A model generated the notes under the pieces. That model did no database searches. It was not told where the DNA came from and saw only the letters and a list, made by a program, of their open reading frames with translations. From NCBI RefSeq assembly GCF_013114595.1, contig NZ_VTXE01000004.1, positions 62,001 through 126,000 of the forward strand: DNA of 64,000 nt, in the 5' to 3' direction. Made by a program: the position numbers and the translations under genes. Source of the stretch: Vibrio sp. 99-8-1 (GTDB lineage Bacteria > Pseudomonadota > Gammaproteobacteria > Enterobacterales > Vibrionaceae). The number at the start of each line of letters is the position of its first letter. Position 1 is the first letter of the stretch. Below are positions 10,062 through 20,671 of the stretch, one piece after another.

Positions 10062-10919
10062 CTAACTTATATTGCTCGTTGCCGTCTCTATATAAATTTC
10101 TCGCATTTTGTTGGTAATGGTCCCCGGTTTGCCATCGCCAATGGTGTGACCATCAATTTCTACCACAGGCCAGACGAACGTTGTCGCCGAGCTAATAAAC
10201 GCTTCTTTAGCTTTGTACGCTTCTTCTATGGTAAATAGACGTTCTTCTACTGTAAGGTTTAGGCTGTCCGCCAACTTGAGTAAGCTGGCGCGAGTAATAC
10301 CATGCAGAATGTCGTTGCTGAGAGGGCGAGTCACTAACACATTGTCTTCTGTAACAATGTAGGCATTATTCGACCCTCCTTCCGTGACAAACCCGTCCTC
10401 AATAAGCCATGCGTCAGTTACGCCTGCTTCCTTGGCGGCTTGTTTGGCCATACATGCAGCTAAAAGACTGGTGGTTTTTATATCGCGGCGTTTCCAGCGA
10501 ATATCTTGCAGTGAAATAACGCCAATACCTTTGTCTGCTTGTGGGCAGCGCAAAAGGGCTTTCACCTGTGTAAACATCACCAATGTTGGGGGTGTGTCTG
10601 GGTGGTAGCCAAAATCACGATCGCCATCACTGCCACGGGTCAGTTGAAGATAAACGCCACCTTCATTAAGTTGATTTTTTTCAATAAGGTTTTTATGAAT
10701 GGCCTGCAACTCTTGCTCTTCAACGGGGAGAGTTATGCCAAGTTCACGACATGAGCGGGTAAGACGGGCCATATGTCCTGCACTATCAACCAGCTTGCCA
10801 TTAATAACAGAGGTCACTTCATAGACCGCATCAGCAAAAAGAAAGCCGCGATCAAATACAGAAACCTTCGCTTCTGATTCAGGGAAATATTGTCCATTTA
10901 TATATACTGTGCGTTCCAT
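10062..10919 (-). CDS. dat: D-amino-acid aminotransferase (PLP class IV)
   Basis: Class IV PLP aminotransferase, 285 aa, close in length to Bacillus D-alanine aminotransferase (~283 aa). The fold-type IV signature begins with VYINGQYFPESEAKVSVFDR and FADAVYEV. The PLP lysine lies in DIKTTSLLAACMAK (Lys ~146), and DAWLIEDGFVTEGGSNNAYI is the cofactor-phosphate motif. It transaminates D-amino acids such as D-alanine with 2-oxoglutarate. It lies 57 nt downstream of the BenE-like transporter gene on the same strand, so the two probably form an operon for use of an amino or aromatic compound. Branched-chain aminotransferase or aminodeoxychorismate lyase are less likely given the length and motifs. 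Confidence 0.85.
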   Translation of the reverse strand: MERTVYINGQYFPESEAKVSVFDRGFLFADAVYEVTSVINGKLVDSAGHMARLTRSCRELGITLPVEEQELQAIHKNLIEKNQLNEGGVYLQLTRGSDGDRDFGYHPDTPPTLVMFTQVKALLRCPQADKGIGVISLQDIRWKRRDIKTTSLLAACMAKQAAKEAGVTDAWLIEDGFVTEGGSNNAYIVTEDNVLVTRPLSNDILHGITRASLLKLADSLNLTVEERLFTIEEAYKAKEAFISSATTFVWPVVEIDGHTIGDGKPGTITNKMREIYIETATSNIS

Positions 10920-10976
10920 ACTGACTTCCTCTTATCGGCGATTAATGCCTTACTTAAAAGCATCGGGCTTATTAAG

Positions 10977-12140
10977 TCAATGTTTACTTGTTACTGCAAA
11001 TAGTTTGCTATAGGTCGTTCCGCTAATCAGTCCAAGTATTGGTGCACTGATACCGAATAAAGAGACACCTGATGATGCAATAATAAAGGTTAGTACAGCG
11101 GCTTCACGATGTTCAGAATGGAGCACCATGGTTTTTAAACACATCACTAAGGTGCCAAAAAGCGCTAAGCCAGCGAGGATTTTGCTAATGGAGTCAGGCA
11201 GTATCATAAAAATATCCGCAATGGTCGCCCCAAACACACCGGCCGCAAGATAGAAAATACCGGCCCATATAACCGCTTTATATCTTTGCTTTGTATCTTT
11301 ATCGACATCATCGTTCATACAAATTGCCGCCGAAATAGCGGCAAGGTTGACACTAAAAACACCAAAAGGAGCGAGTAGAGCATTGATGAATCCAGAACCA
11401 ATAAATACGGGTGACGTGTTAATGTGATAGCCATGACTTTTGATCATGGCAATACCGGGTAAGTTCTGTGAAAGCATGGTGATGATATACAAAGGGAGCG
11501 CAATATTGAGAATGGCTGCTCCATCAAACTGCGCTGACATCCAAATAGGGTAGGGAAGTGTCAGCGACAGTTCAGACTGGTCAAATGTGCCGTTAATCAT
11601 GGTTAAGGTGAGTGAGACAATCAGTAGAATCAGCATCGCAAATGTGGGGTAATAACGTTTGGCCAGTAGAAAACTGATGAACATAACGAAAAAGGTCACA
11701 GCATCATCATTCACGGGGGAGAATGCAGCCATACAGATAGGGAGTAGAATGGCGGCCAGCATTGCCGTGGCGATCTGAGGAGAAATATTAGTGAGTAGGC
11801 GGTTTAGTGGTTTAATTAAACCGGTAATGACAATGAGTATGCCGTTCACAATAAAGGCGCCCACTATCTGCTCAAGTTGATAGCCAGAGACAGCAGTAAC
11901 CAACATTGCAGCACCAGAAGTAGACCACGCCATTAAGAGTGGTGTTTTCAAAAACCAAGAATAGAGTATCGATGTACATCCCATGGCAACACCAAGAGTG
12001 AATAACCAGCTAGCGATGTATGAGTTGCTTGCTCCTGATGCTGTCGCGGCTTGGATAACAATAATGATGGAGCTTGTGTATCCCACCACAATGGCGGTAA
12101 ATCCAGCAGAGATATAACGTAATTGAAAAAGTGATTTCAT
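10977..12140 (-). CDS. BenE-family (benzoate/H+ symporter-like) membrane transporter
   Basis: Polytopic inner-membrane protein, 387 aa, with about 12 hydrophobic segments. The start MKSLFQLRYISAGFTAIVVG and the internal PVFIGSGFINALLAPFGVF match the BenE family, which contains benzoate transporters but also members of unknown substrate. The ATG at 12140 is chosen over an upstream ATG (12227) because the longer form would run through the palindromic operators and adds a hydrophilic, non-homologous N-terminus. It is divergent from the XRE-cupin regulator, sharing two operator-like palindromes, and co-directional with the D-amino-acid aminotransferase. The neighbour suggests an amino acid or related compound as substrate; this is inference. 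Confidence 0.8.
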   Translation of the reverse strand: MKSLFQLRYISAGFTAIVVGYTSSIIIVIQAATASGASNSYIASWLFTLGVAMGCTSILYSWFLKTPLLMAWSTSGAAMLVTAVSGYQLEQIVGAFIVNGILIVITGLIKPLNRLLTNISPQIATAMLAAILLPICMAAFSPVNDDAVTFFVMFISFLLAKRYYPTFAMLILLIVSLTLTMINGTFDQSELSLTLPYPIWMSAQFDGAAILNIALPLYIITMLSQNLPGIAMIKSHGYHINTSPVFIGSGFINALLAPFGVFSVNLAAISAAICMNDDVDKDTKQRYKAVIWAGIFYLAAGVFGATIADIFMILPDSISKILAGLALFGTLVMCLKTMVLHSEHREAAVLTFIIASSGVSLFGISAPILGLISGTTYSKLFAVTSKH

Positions 12141-12173
12141 GGTGTTTTCTTCACTATTAATTAATGGTAGCCT

Positions 12174-12191
12174 TGTGCGTAATAGCGCACA
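12174..12191. promoter_or_regulatory. Palindromic operator 1, benE/XRE divergent region
   Basis: TGTGCG (12174-12179) and CGCACA (12186-12191) flank a 6-nt centre TAATAG. It shares its half-sites and centre with operator 2, 35 bp away centre to centre. Confidence 0.6.
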
Positions 12192-12206
12192 TTGGGTCAG
12201 CTTATC

Positions 12207-12228
12207 ATTGTGCGTAATAACGCACAAT
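12207..12228. promoter_or_regulatory. Palindromic operator 2, benE/XRE divergent region
   Basis: ATTGTGCG (12207-12214) and CGCACAAT (12221-12228) are perfect 8-bp arms around TAATAA. It ends 11 nt before the chosen GTG start of the regulator, a position suited to autorepression. Confidence 0.65.
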
Positions 12229-12239
12229 GGGGTTTTGAC

Positions 12240-12779
12240 GTGGAAAATTCAGATTTTAAAGCCAATATAGCCACTCACTTGAAGCAGATAAGAGCGAGCA
12301 AAGGGATTAGCTTAGATGCGACAGCGAAACTTACCGGCGTTTCTAAAGCGATGCTGGGCCAAATAGAGCGACAGGAGTCTAGCCCAACCATTGCGAAACT
12401 CTGGCAGATCGCCAGCGGATTAAATGTCTCTTTCTCCGCTTTTTTTGCCACGGAACAGTCGCTACGATTAAGCGAAAATACCTTTCCTGACGACCACAAT
12501 ATGCAGGTAAAAACGCTGTTTCCATTCGCTGCGGATACGGCCATGGAGATGTTCGAGATTACCTTAAAGCAGCATCACCAACAGATCTCTTCGCCCCATG
12601 CATTTGGCGTGGTTGAACACGTTTGTGTTTTAAGTGGTGAGATAGAGTTATTGATTGAGGGAGAGTGGCAGAGCTTTTCTGAAGGAAAAAGTGTTCGATT
12701 CTTTGCCGATCAAGATCATGGCTATCGGGCGGTGAGTGAAACGGTTATATTTCACAATATTGTCTGCTATCCCAAGTAG
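12240..12779 (+). CDS. XRE-family regulator with C-terminal cupin domain
   Basis: Transcription factor, 179 aa from a GTG start. The N-terminal Cro/CI helix-turn-helix (residues ~8-63) includes LKQIRASKGISLDATAKLTG and SKAMLGQIERQESSPTIAKLW. The C-terminal half (~105-178) is a cupin barrel with VEHVCVLSGEIELLIEGEW and a final DHGYRAV segment, which would sense the inducer. An ATG at 12192 is in frame but would place operator 2 inside the coding sequence; the GTG at 12240 has a GGGG purine tract upstream and gives the expected family N-terminus. Probable autoregulator and regulator of the divergent transporter-aminotransferase operon. Confidence 0.85.
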   Translation: MENSDFKANIATHLKQIRASKGISLDATAKLTGVSKAMLGQIERQESSPTIAKLWQIASGLNVSFSAFFATEQSLRLSENTFPDDHNMQVKTLFPFAADTAMEMFEITLKQHHQQISSPHAFGVVEHVCVLSGEIELLIEGEWQSFSEGKSVRFFADQDHGYRAVSETVIFHNIVCYPK

Positions 12780-12814
12780 AAAAAATAGGTTTTATCAAAC
12801 GTTAAGGAAGTGCA

Positions 12815-13033
12815 GTGTTAGAGAAAGAGAACTTAATAAAATTGGCGCGTATGCAGATGCCGTTTGGAAAGTATGCAGGCCGAGTGCTCATTGATTTGCC
12901 TGAAGAGTATTTGCTTTGGTTTGCTCGTAAAGAACAGTTTCCAGAAGGAGAGTTGGGGCAGTTAATGCAGTTGTGTTTGGCACTAAAAGTAGAAGGCTTA
13001 GACAGTGTGGTTAAGCCGTTGAAGAGAATGTGA
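12815..13033 (+). CDS. DUF3820-family small protein
   Basis: Small cytoplasmic protein, 72 aa, with the DUF3820 signature MPFGKYAGRVLIDLPEEYLL followed by WFARKEQFPEGELGQLM. The family is described as a putative quorum-sensing-regulated virulence factor in some annotations, with no established biochemical role. The start is GTG at 12815 with AAGGAAG (12804-12810) upstream. It sits 35 nt after the XRE-cupin gene on the same strand, but the two need not be functionally linked. Confidence 0.8.
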   Translation: MLEKENLIKLARMQMPFGKYAGRVLIDLPEEYLLWFARKEQFPEGELGQLMQLCLALKVEGLDSVVKPLKRM

Positions 13034-13090
13034 TTAAATAGCAAGTTTAGTCATTTTATCAATGTTCAGTTGATCATGTTGTCGACACCT

Positions 13091-13933
13091 TCAGCTAGAG
13101 CTGGAACTCATACCGTAAACGTCTATAGTGAGTCCTCTCTCTTTTTCATAGGTCTTAGGTGTTAACCCTAACTGTTTTTTTAGGTGGCGAATCAGATGAG
13201 GTTGGTCACTGAAGCCAAATTCGTACGCGACTGCCACCCAGTCGATATCTTCAGAACCACGTTGGGTGAGATACTCCAGCAGCGCTTCAAGTTTATTCAT
13301 CGACTGGCACTGTTTTAATGTCAGGCCTGTCACTCGTTGAAAACTTCTCTCTAATGTTCGTTGCGAACAGAAAAGTTGCGCACCTAATTCTGAAATAGTG
13401 CTGGTGTCTAACAGTTGAAGCGCTTTTTTAGTGATCTTGCTATATTGATCTTCGCTGGCGTTAGCTATCCACGGAGACAGCAAATTATCCAACTGCTTGC
13501 CGCACTGATGAGGGTCATGTCGAGCGAGTTCAATGAGCCTGTTTTCGTCCACATTTAGATGACTAAACTCCTTCGACAGATTGATCTCTTCAACTCCGTC
13601 TAGTGTTGTTTCTTTACCGGCAAAGCGCCCCAGTGAATATAACGCACCAATATGAAACTTTACTCCCAAGTGTACAAAAGGTTTGCTGTGGTCTAATTGA
13701 AAGGTTTGTTTGTGTGGGAACAGCCAATGACAACCTATCCCAGTTGCTGAACCCGGCCCTAAATCATAGTGATAGGGTTGATTTGAGGGGGAAATAATCA
13801 AATGCGCAGAGGGATCAGGATTGAGTTTTGGGTACTGATAGCTGGTGGCGTTGGCCGTTTTTTCAATTAACCAATAGCAATCAACATACTTGGCAATGTC
13901 GGCAGACTTTGATGGCTGTAACCAGTGAATCAT
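13091..13933 (-). CDS. AraC-family transcriptional regulator
   Basis: 280-aa regulator. The N-terminal ~140 residues (from MIHWLQPSKSADIAKYVDCY) form the sensor domain common to a group of AraC proteins that begin with YWxI and PDPSAHLIIS motifs. The C-terminal AraC DNA-binding domain (~165-265) has both helix-turn-helix units: STISELGAQLFCSQRTLERS and the second ending in AYEFGFSDQPHLIRHLKKQ, then GLTPKTYEK. It stands alone between the DUF3820 gene (convergent) and a GNAT gene. Target genes are not indicated. Confidence 0.88.
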   Translation of the reverse strand: MIHWLQPSKSADIAKYVDCYWLIEKTANATSYQYPKLNPDPSAHLIISPSNQPYHYDLGPGSATGIGCHWLFPHKQTFQLDHSKPFVHLGVKFHIGALYSLGRFAGKETTLDGVEEINLSKEFSHLNVDENRLIELARHDPHQCGKQLDNLLSPWIANASEDQYSKITKKALQLLDTSTISELGAQLFCSQRTLERSFQRVTGLTLKQCQSMNKLEALLEYLTQRGSEDIDWVAVAYEFGFSDQPHLIRHLKKQLGLTPKTYEKERGLTIDVYGMSSSSS

Positions 13934-14038
13934 ATCAGCTTCTTTAGTTTGTTAAGCATTTACCTATTACTATATGTTAGTTTGGAACAATTAGAAACTA
14001 AGCCCTAGTCAGGTTAGACAAGGGCTTTGATAACGGTT

Positions 14039-14860
14039 TTAGTCTCGGTTAAATTCAATTTGAATAATACGATTCTGCGACGTTAGACCTGCGCGTTTGA
14101 TCGCTTTTTGTGCCCCTAAGTTGCTACTTTCAGTTGAACAGATTGGGGTTAATCCTCGCTCATTGGCAGAGTTCACCAAGCGGTTAAGTACTTGAGTTGC
14201 AATACCTTTACCGCGTTGAGATTGAGCGACAATCATGCCTAGATCTGCATATTCAGTCTGATATTCGTCAAACAAACGGCACTCACCAGAGGCAAGTAAC
14301 TCGCCATTACTCCAGTAGCCAAACAGTTCTTTACGGCTGATAAGGTTGGCAAAGTATCCGGATAACCACTCTTCCGGAGCTCCAATATTGGTCGCTGCAA
14401 AGGTGACAAAGTCGTCCAGTTGTTGTTGCTCAGCAAGTGTTAGATCGAGCATGGCTTCCTGGGGTTCTGTGCTAGGCGCCTTTTGCTTGTACATCAGTGC
14501 ATTGACTTTAAATGTTGAGGAGTTATCTAAACAGAGCGACAAGTACTGAGGTTCTGCTGTGCTAACAAACGCACCATTCACACTGCCGATGACCGCACTA
14601 TTTTGCTCAGCAATCAGGGTAAATAATTCTCGTGGATCTAACTTTGCTTTATCCGTCACAAAGAACTGCAGCATATAGCCATCGCTGTTGATGCAGCAGT
14701 ATCCGACTAATTTCTCTTGCTCATAAAAACCAAAATGCGCCGACATAGAAGCAAATCCAAAGTGCCACATTCCATCTAATGGTGCCGTAGCTTGAGCAAA
14801 GTAGAGTTCTTTTAAGTGGCTGATTTCTTGTAAGGTTTCGATTGGCTTAATCTTAAACAT
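14039..14860 (-). CDS. GNAT-family N-acetyltransferase
   Basis: 273 aa. The C-terminal half (~150-270) is a GNAT fold with the acetyl-CoA loop QSQRGKGIATQVLNRLV, containing the R/Q-x-x-G-x-G/A motif, followed by CSTESSNLGAQKAIKRAGL. The N-terminal half (from LKELYFAQATAPLDGMWHFG) resembles a degenerate first GNAT domain, as in two-domain GNAT proteins. Substrate unknown. It is co-directional with, and about 105 nt before, the AraC-type regulator gene, but the gap contains nothing that proves co-transcription. Confidence 0.8.
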   Translation of the reverse strand: MFKIKPIETLQEISHLKELYFAQATAPLDGMWHFGFASMSAHFGFYEQEKLVGYCCINSDGYMLQFFVTDKAKLDPRELFTLIAEQNSAVIGSVNGAFVSTAEPQYLSLCLDNSSTFKVNALMYKQKAPSTEPQEAMLDLTLAEQQQLDDFVTFAATNIGAPEEWLSGYFANLISRKELFGYWSNGELLASGECRLFDEYQTEYADLGMIVAQSQRGKGIATQVLNRLVNSANERGLTPICSTESSNLGAQKAIKRAGLTSQNRIIQIEFNRD

Positions 14861-15045
14861 CGCTTGTTACCTGATTCATTGATAAATGTAAAAGCGACCA
14901 CCGTTTGTGAACAAGTACTTCGCTTTGGATGCAACAAGAGTACCCAAATGGCTAGGTGAAAGATTGAATAAAAACGACAGTAATAAACGTTAGAAGACGT
15001 TATGGTTAGCCGCCGATGAGTAGAGAAGAAATCAGCGGCTAGAGC

Positions 15046-15234
15046 TTATTCCTTCCTCTGGGAAGATAAGTAGCTGAGAAGAAAGAAAATCGCGGCGGAA
15101 GATAGCAGAACAAACCGGTTAATGAAGATAATAAGTTCGTCAGAACCCGTATCTACTGGTAGAGCCAACAACAGGCAGGAGACGCCTGCAACCAAGAAAG
15201 TTAAAGTAAGAATATCTTTTGCAATCATACTCAT
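15046..15234 (-). CDS. Small hydrophobic membrane protein
   Basis: About 62 aa with two hydrophobic segments (near residues 4-24 and 34-56) and a charged C-terminus SSQRKE. No family recognised. The ribosome-binding site GGAGGT is followed by ATG ATG AGT ATG, so the start is ambiguous between codons; the second ATG is used here. It lies alone with intergenic sequence on both sides. Coding reality is supported by the strong Shine-Dalgarno sequence and clean two-TM pattern. Confidence 0.6.
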   Translation of the reverse strand: MSMIAKDILTLTFLVAGVSCLLLALPVDTGSDELIIFINRFVLLSSAAIFFLLSYLSSQRKE

Positions 15235-15351
15235 CATACCTCCGTGCAAACTGGGTATGATGTTAATTTAGCGTATGGATGTGACAACAATATGAACGGA
15301 TTTAAGATTTTTTTCATTAGAGTTGCCATGAGATTTTCAGGCGAATTTTAA

Positions 15352-15382
15352 AAGGGAGCCGTCATAAATAACAGGCTCCCTT
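15352..15382 (-). terminator. Terminator of the tna operon
   Basis: AAGGGAGCC (15352-15360) and GGCTCCCTT (15374-15382) form a perfect 9-bp stem. Read on the minus strand it is followed by a TTTT run, placing it about 60 nt downstream of the pdxY stop. Confidence 0.8.
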
Positions 15383-15439
15383 CGATGATACCGATGCGTG
15401 CGGTGCTCTTTTTGCCTCGGTTTGTGACTCAACTGGTTT

Positions 15440-16336
15440 TTAGGCAGAATAGTAGTTCCAGCTATGTTTTCCTTTAACACACTCTCCAAGAGGAAAAGAT
15501 TCGGACGGATCCAGCAAATGATTCTGAGCGGCTATGGTCTGTAACTCCCACTCTTGTGAGAGATAGGTTTCATGTACGATACCGTATACCGCCTCGTTAC
15601 AGTGCTTAAATGCTTTCACCGCAGACCAACCTTTCATTAGGCCTGCTGTAAACACCGCGGTTATAAGATCTCCAACGCCAACATACGGCTTTTTTGGACT
15701 TATTTTGGGTGCATGAGAAATATAGAACTTGTCGTCGTAGGCCAGCATCATAGTAAAATATTTTTTTGAGTCCTCTAACCGGTGTAGGTGTTTTACTAAC
15801 ACAATCCTCGGCCCTTTCGCTAAGGCGGCCTTGCATGCTTTTATGGCATCCGTAACCGAGTAAATTTCCATCTCTACAAATTTGCTCAGTTCATACTGGT
15901 TTGGCACGATAACATCAGCCATAGGCATCATCCCATTTACCAGCATCGTTTCGATACCTTTCGCTACCACGCAACCTTTACTTGGGTCGGCCATTACAGG
16001 ATCGCAAATATACATTGCCGTAGGATTGCGCTCTCTTACTGCGTTGACCAATTCTATTGCTACGTGGCACTGTTTTTCACTGCCTTGGTAACCAGAGATC
16101 ACGGCGTTACAGTCACGCAGCACATCTATTTTATCTAAACCAACGATGAGATCAGATAAGTGATCAACGGAATGCGCTTCTCCCGTCCAGCCTTCTTCGT
16201 ATTGCGTATGATTAGAAAACTGAACCGTATTAATGGGCCAAACTTCTAACCCCATTCGTTGTAAAGGAAATACAGCACTGCTGTTCCCTGCATGACCATA
16301 CACAACATGACTTTGAATGGAAATAACACCTTTCAT
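15440..16336 (-). CDS. pdxY: Pyridoxal kinase PdxY
   Basis: Phosphorylates pyridoxal to pyridoxal 5'-phosphate in the salvage pathway. It is 298 aa. The N-terminus [20 protein letters not shown] is diagnostic for PdxY/PdxK, as are [13 protein letters not shown] (substrate and Mg region) and [14 protein letters not shown], which carries the catalytic Asp of the GxGD motif near residue 225. It begins one nucleotide after the tnaB stop, so it is the third gene of the tnaA-tnaB-pdxY operon. That context makes sense because tryptophanase needs pyridoxal phosphate. Confidence 0.93.
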   Translation of the reverse strand: MKGVISIQSHVVYGHAGNSSAVFPLQRMGLEVWPINTVQFSNHTQYEEGWTGEAHSVDHLSDLIVGLDKIDVLRDCNAVISGYQGSEKQCHVAIELVNAVRERNPTAMYICDPVMADPSKGCVVAKGIETMLVNGMMPMADVIVPNQYELSKFVEMEIYSVTDAIKACKAALAKGPRIVLVKHLHRLEDSKKYFTMMLAYDDKFYISHAPKISPKKPYVGVGDLITAVFTAGLMKGWSAVKAFKHCNEAVYGIVHETYLSQEWELQTIAAQNHLLDPSESFPLGECVKGKHSWNYYSA

Positions 16337-16337
16337 A

Positions 16338-17531
16338 TCAAATCACTCCAATGCTAACCAAAAGTTGAGAAACGATAATTAAAACACCTATCGCGACGCT
16401 GAGGAGCAGCCCTATCTTTCCTCCTTTAACTCGGTACCAGTTGTGACCATCTGTGTATTGACTGCGCGATTTAATGACCATCGCAACAGGTAAAAAGATG
16501 GCAAGAATGACAAGCGCTATGGCGGCGTATCCTAAGGCCATAATAAAGCCCTCAGGATAGAAAAGAGCAAAAGCTAATGGCGGCAGATATGTTAATAAAG
16601 CCACGTAGAAGCGATTACCTTGGAAGCGTTTTTTAGTGGTATCAAGTAAGAACTCAAACAGTCCTAAACTGACGCCTAGAAAGGAGGTTACTAGCGCAAG
16701 ATCTGCAAATAGCCCGACAGTTAATGACAAACGGTCGCTATTTAATGTTGCGGATAAAGAGCTAATCAAGTTGCTAAGATTAGAATTGGTGGTGAGTTCT
16801 GCTTGGCTAACCACACCCAATGAACATAAAAGCCAGAACACATAAATTAATAGCGGTACACAAGAGCCAATATACATGGCTACTTTTAGTTTTTTGGTGT
16901 CACCATCTAAATAATTGACAATTGCCGGAATACTGCCGTGAAAGCCAAACGATGTAAATACCACAGGCAATGCCACATAGATTAATCCTATCCCCATAGG
17001 GTTACTGGCTAAAAATGTACCGCTAATATTGGGGGCGAGTGAAACAATAACAAATGCCATTGCCAACATCATTAAACCAAACAGTACTCGGTTAACTTTA
17101 TCCACTAAATGCGTGCCGACGGCGACAATAAGCGCCACGATTATTGCAAAAATAATGGCACCGGCTGTGTGGTTAATATTAATGGAGAATACGTAGGATA
17201 TTCTGTCGACAAATTGCGAACCGCCACCAGCGATATATGCGGCAGACAAAGAGTAAAATAAAAATAACATGGCGAATCCAGCTAAATATTTTCCGTTTTC
17301 GCCTAAAAACTTTTTAGCTAAGGTATGTAATGTAGCATCTTGATTAGCATATTGATGCACTTCTAACATTAATAAAGAAGTGTAAGTCATAAGTGCCCAT
17401 AATATTAGCATTATAATAGATGCTGTGCTAAAACCTAATCCAGCCGATACTATTGGCAAAGATAGCATTCCCGCACCGATTGATGTTCCTGCAATAATAA
17501 GACCACCACCGATTAACTTGGTATTTTTCAT
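16338..17531 (-). CDS. tnaB: Tryptophan permease TnaB (HAAAP family)
   Basis: Proton-coupled aromatic amino acid importer, 397 aa, with about 11 hydrophobic segments. The N-terminal [20 protein letters not shown] is the HAAAP signature with the glycine-rich unwound helix. It resembles E. coli TnaB and Mtr, and operon position next to tnaA decides in favour of TnaB. The start at 17531 ([10 protein letters not shown]) is preferred over the ATG four codons upstream because GTGAGATC is suitably spaced. It lies 85 nt after tnaA, with a hairpin between, and directly before pdxY. Confidence 0.9.
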   Translation of the reverse strand: MKNTKLIGGGLIIAGTSIGAGMLSLPIVSAGLGFSTASIIMLILWALMTYTSLLMLEVHQYANQDATLHTLAKKFLGENGKYLAGFAMLFLFYSLSAAYIAGGGSQFVDRISYVFSININHTAGAIIFAIIVALIVAVGTHLVDKVNRVLFGLMMLAMAFVIVSLAPNISGTFLASNPMGIGLIYVALPVVFTSFGFHGSIPAIVNYLDGDTKKLKVAMYIGSCVPLLIYVFWLLCSLGVVSQAELTTNSNLSNLISSLSATLNSDRLSLTVGLFADLALVTSFLGVSLGLFEFLLDTTKKRFQGNRFYVALLTYLPPLAFALFYPEGFIMALGYAAIALVILAIFLPVAMVIKSRSQYTDGHNWYRVKGGKIGLLLSVAIGVLIIVSQLLVSIGVI

Positions 17532-17590
17532 AATAGATCTCACGTTACTGAATTAATATTAACTAAAGTTAAATTAGGGATATAAAAAAT

Positions 17591-17610
17591 AGCCCCGTAT
17601 AAACGGGGCT
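17591..17610. terminator. Hairpin between tnaA and tnaB
   Basis: AGCCCCG (17591-17597) and CGGGGCT (17604-17610) form a 7-bp GC-rich stem flanked by A and T tracts on both sides, so it would work in both directions. It would reduce read-through from tnaA into tnaB. Confidence 0.75.
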
Positions 17611-17616
17611 GTTTTT

Positions 17617-19050
<1,434 letters not shown>

Positions 19051-19326
19051 TTAAAATTATTGATACCCATTCTCTTTTTCTATTTAAATTCAAATTACTA
19101 ATTTTGTTAATATCTCAAATAGCTGAAATAAAAGCTGACGTTGTAAACGAAATAAATAGGCGTGAAGATGCCTTGTTATCAAAGTTGATTGATTGAAAAA
19201 TAACGAATGTTCTATTTTTTAAGTGATAAATTTGTAAATAATGACTAAGTTACTCGTGCTGTTTTTTAGGAGGGAATTTTGAACCTTGTCGAATAAATTA
19301 TTTTTTAAAAGTGATAGGAAAATGGT

Positions 19327-19342
19327 TGTGATTTGCATCTCA
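19327..19342 (-). promoter_or_regulatory. CRP-like site upstream of tnaA
   Basis: TGTGA-N6-TCTCA matches the CRP consensus (TGTGA-N6-TCACA) at 9 of 10 core positions. It is about 330 nt before tnaA. In E. coli the CRP site also lies far upstream because of the long tna leader, so the location fits catabolite activation of tna. Confidence 0.45.
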
Positions 19343-19971
19343 TATTTTCTTTTTGTGTTATTTAAATCGCATAACTTCATGAAATTTATTGTTTGATTTA
19401 AAATAAAATTGATTGCAATGTAAAAAAATATTTTACATACATAAGAAATGTGGAGTTATATTTATCTAGATATGTGACGTTATAGTCGTCGAGAAAAGAG
19501 ATGTTTTTAGTGCAGTTTTTCTTTATCTATAAAGCGATAACCTTTTATTTGATTTTTTATTGTTGATAAGTGAATTACAAAATATTACAAATTTAGTATT
19601 TCCCTTATAGATAGAACGATTAAATGGATGATGCGCTTCTTTGTGGAAGTGACATCACTATATTTAAATAACCCCAATATGTTCAATTCTGCGTCAGATA
19701 ACCTTAAAAGGGGGTGCCATTGCTTCGACTATCTTTCTTGAACTGAAGCTGTTGATACCGTTCAATATCTAGCACCTTGATTCACTTGAGCATATATGAC
19801 GAGTTGTATTGATCTTATTAAGAGTATTTTTTATGGCTGAGATCGGTATGGCTTGGGTGAATGTAATGAATTTTAGTAGGAGAGTGGTAATCGAATAGTG
19901 GATGTTGCTTTGAGTTGTGTTTAGCTTTGAAAGGTAAGGAGAGGGGAGTATGAGAATTATTGAAAAGAATG

Positions 19972-19997
19972 TGAGTGTTGGCTTTCACCAACACTCA
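19972..19997 (-). terminator. Terminator of the cold-shock gene
   Basis: TGAGTGTTGG (19972-19981) pairs perfectly with CCAACACTCA (19988-19997). On the minus strand a CATTCTTTT tail follows. It lies 14 nt past the csp stop. Confidence 0.8.
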
Positions 19998-20011
19998 GCA
20001 CTTTATCTGTA

Positions 20012-20221
20012 TTAGATAGCTTGCACGTTAGCAGCTTGTGGGCCTTTAGGGCCTTCTTCTACAGCGAAAGATACTTTTTGGCCTTCAGCAAGAGTTTTGA
20101 AACCTTCTGAAGCGATAGCACGGAAGTGAACGAATACGTCAGGACCGCCGTTGCTTTGAGAAATAAAACCGAAACCTTTAGTTTCGTTGAACCATTTTAC
20201 TGTACCAGTTGTGTTAGACAT
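20012..20221 (-). CDS. CspA-family cold-shock protein
   Basis: Single-stranded nucleic-acid-binding RNA chaperone, 69 aa. The OB fold shows both RNP motifs: KGFGFI (RNP1) and VFVHF (RNP2), after [12 protein letters not shown]. The start [10 protein letters not shown] at 20221 has an AAGGGA Shine-Dalgarno sequence; the frame is open further upstream but without homology. The 5' untranslated region contains a perfect palindrome (20251-20264) and is probably long, as for E. coli cspA, though a cold-shock role cannot be separated from constitutive CspC/E-like roles by sequence. Confidence 0.92.
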   Translation of the reverse strand: MSNTTGTVKWFNETKGFGFISQSNGGPDVFVHFRAIASEGFKTLAEGQKVSFAVEEGPKGPQAANVQAI

Positions 20222-20250
20222 AATGTGTCCCTTATAAAAAATTAAAAACA

Positions 20251-20264
20251 TCGCGACGTCGCGA
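20251..20264 (-). promoter_or_regulatory. Perfect palindrome in the csp leader
   Basis: TCGCGACGTCGCGA is a perfect 14-bp palindrome 30 nt upstream of the csp start, GC-rich in an AT-rich leader. It could be an operator or, as RNA, a small hairpin near the ribosome-binding site. Confidence 0.4.
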
Positions 20265-20671
20265 AGCTGCTTTGGCCGAATTATTGCAATGAGACGATGA
20301 GACTAGAGGAACACTTAGAACAAAAACAACAACATGGATGAATCTGATTGGCGAACTTTGACTTATTGTTACATTAATAACTCTGAACAACAGAGCGAGA
20401 CGGATAGTACAGTGTTTTCAGGCAATGTAAAGCACTTAGTGAGATTAGGCTTAACTTAATTTTTTAAGACTCAAACTGCTATATAACCAAGGCGTATGAA
20501 TCTGCACAATCACCCCTTTCCCTCATTATGGGTTGACTGCCTAATGGTTTAGGTTGGGTGGTGTGCGTTGCTCACCGCTTAACCCAATGTTCGGTAACTC
20601 CCCTGAAGTCTAATTTGCAACATACTTGAGTTTGGTCTAGTTTAATTCTCAAGATCTAACTAGGAAGTTCT
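20252..20671. other. Intergenic region between csp and rof
   Basis: 420 nt without a gene. It holds the csp leader (palindrome at 20251-20264) and a predicted branched RNA/DNA element at 20529-20586, then the rof leader. The element has an 8-bp outer stem (20529-20536 with 20579-20586, including one G-U), an inner hairpin CCTAA/TTAGG (20540-20544 with 20549-20553) and a second, GGTG/CACC (20560-20563 with 20573-20576). Confidence 0.5.
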
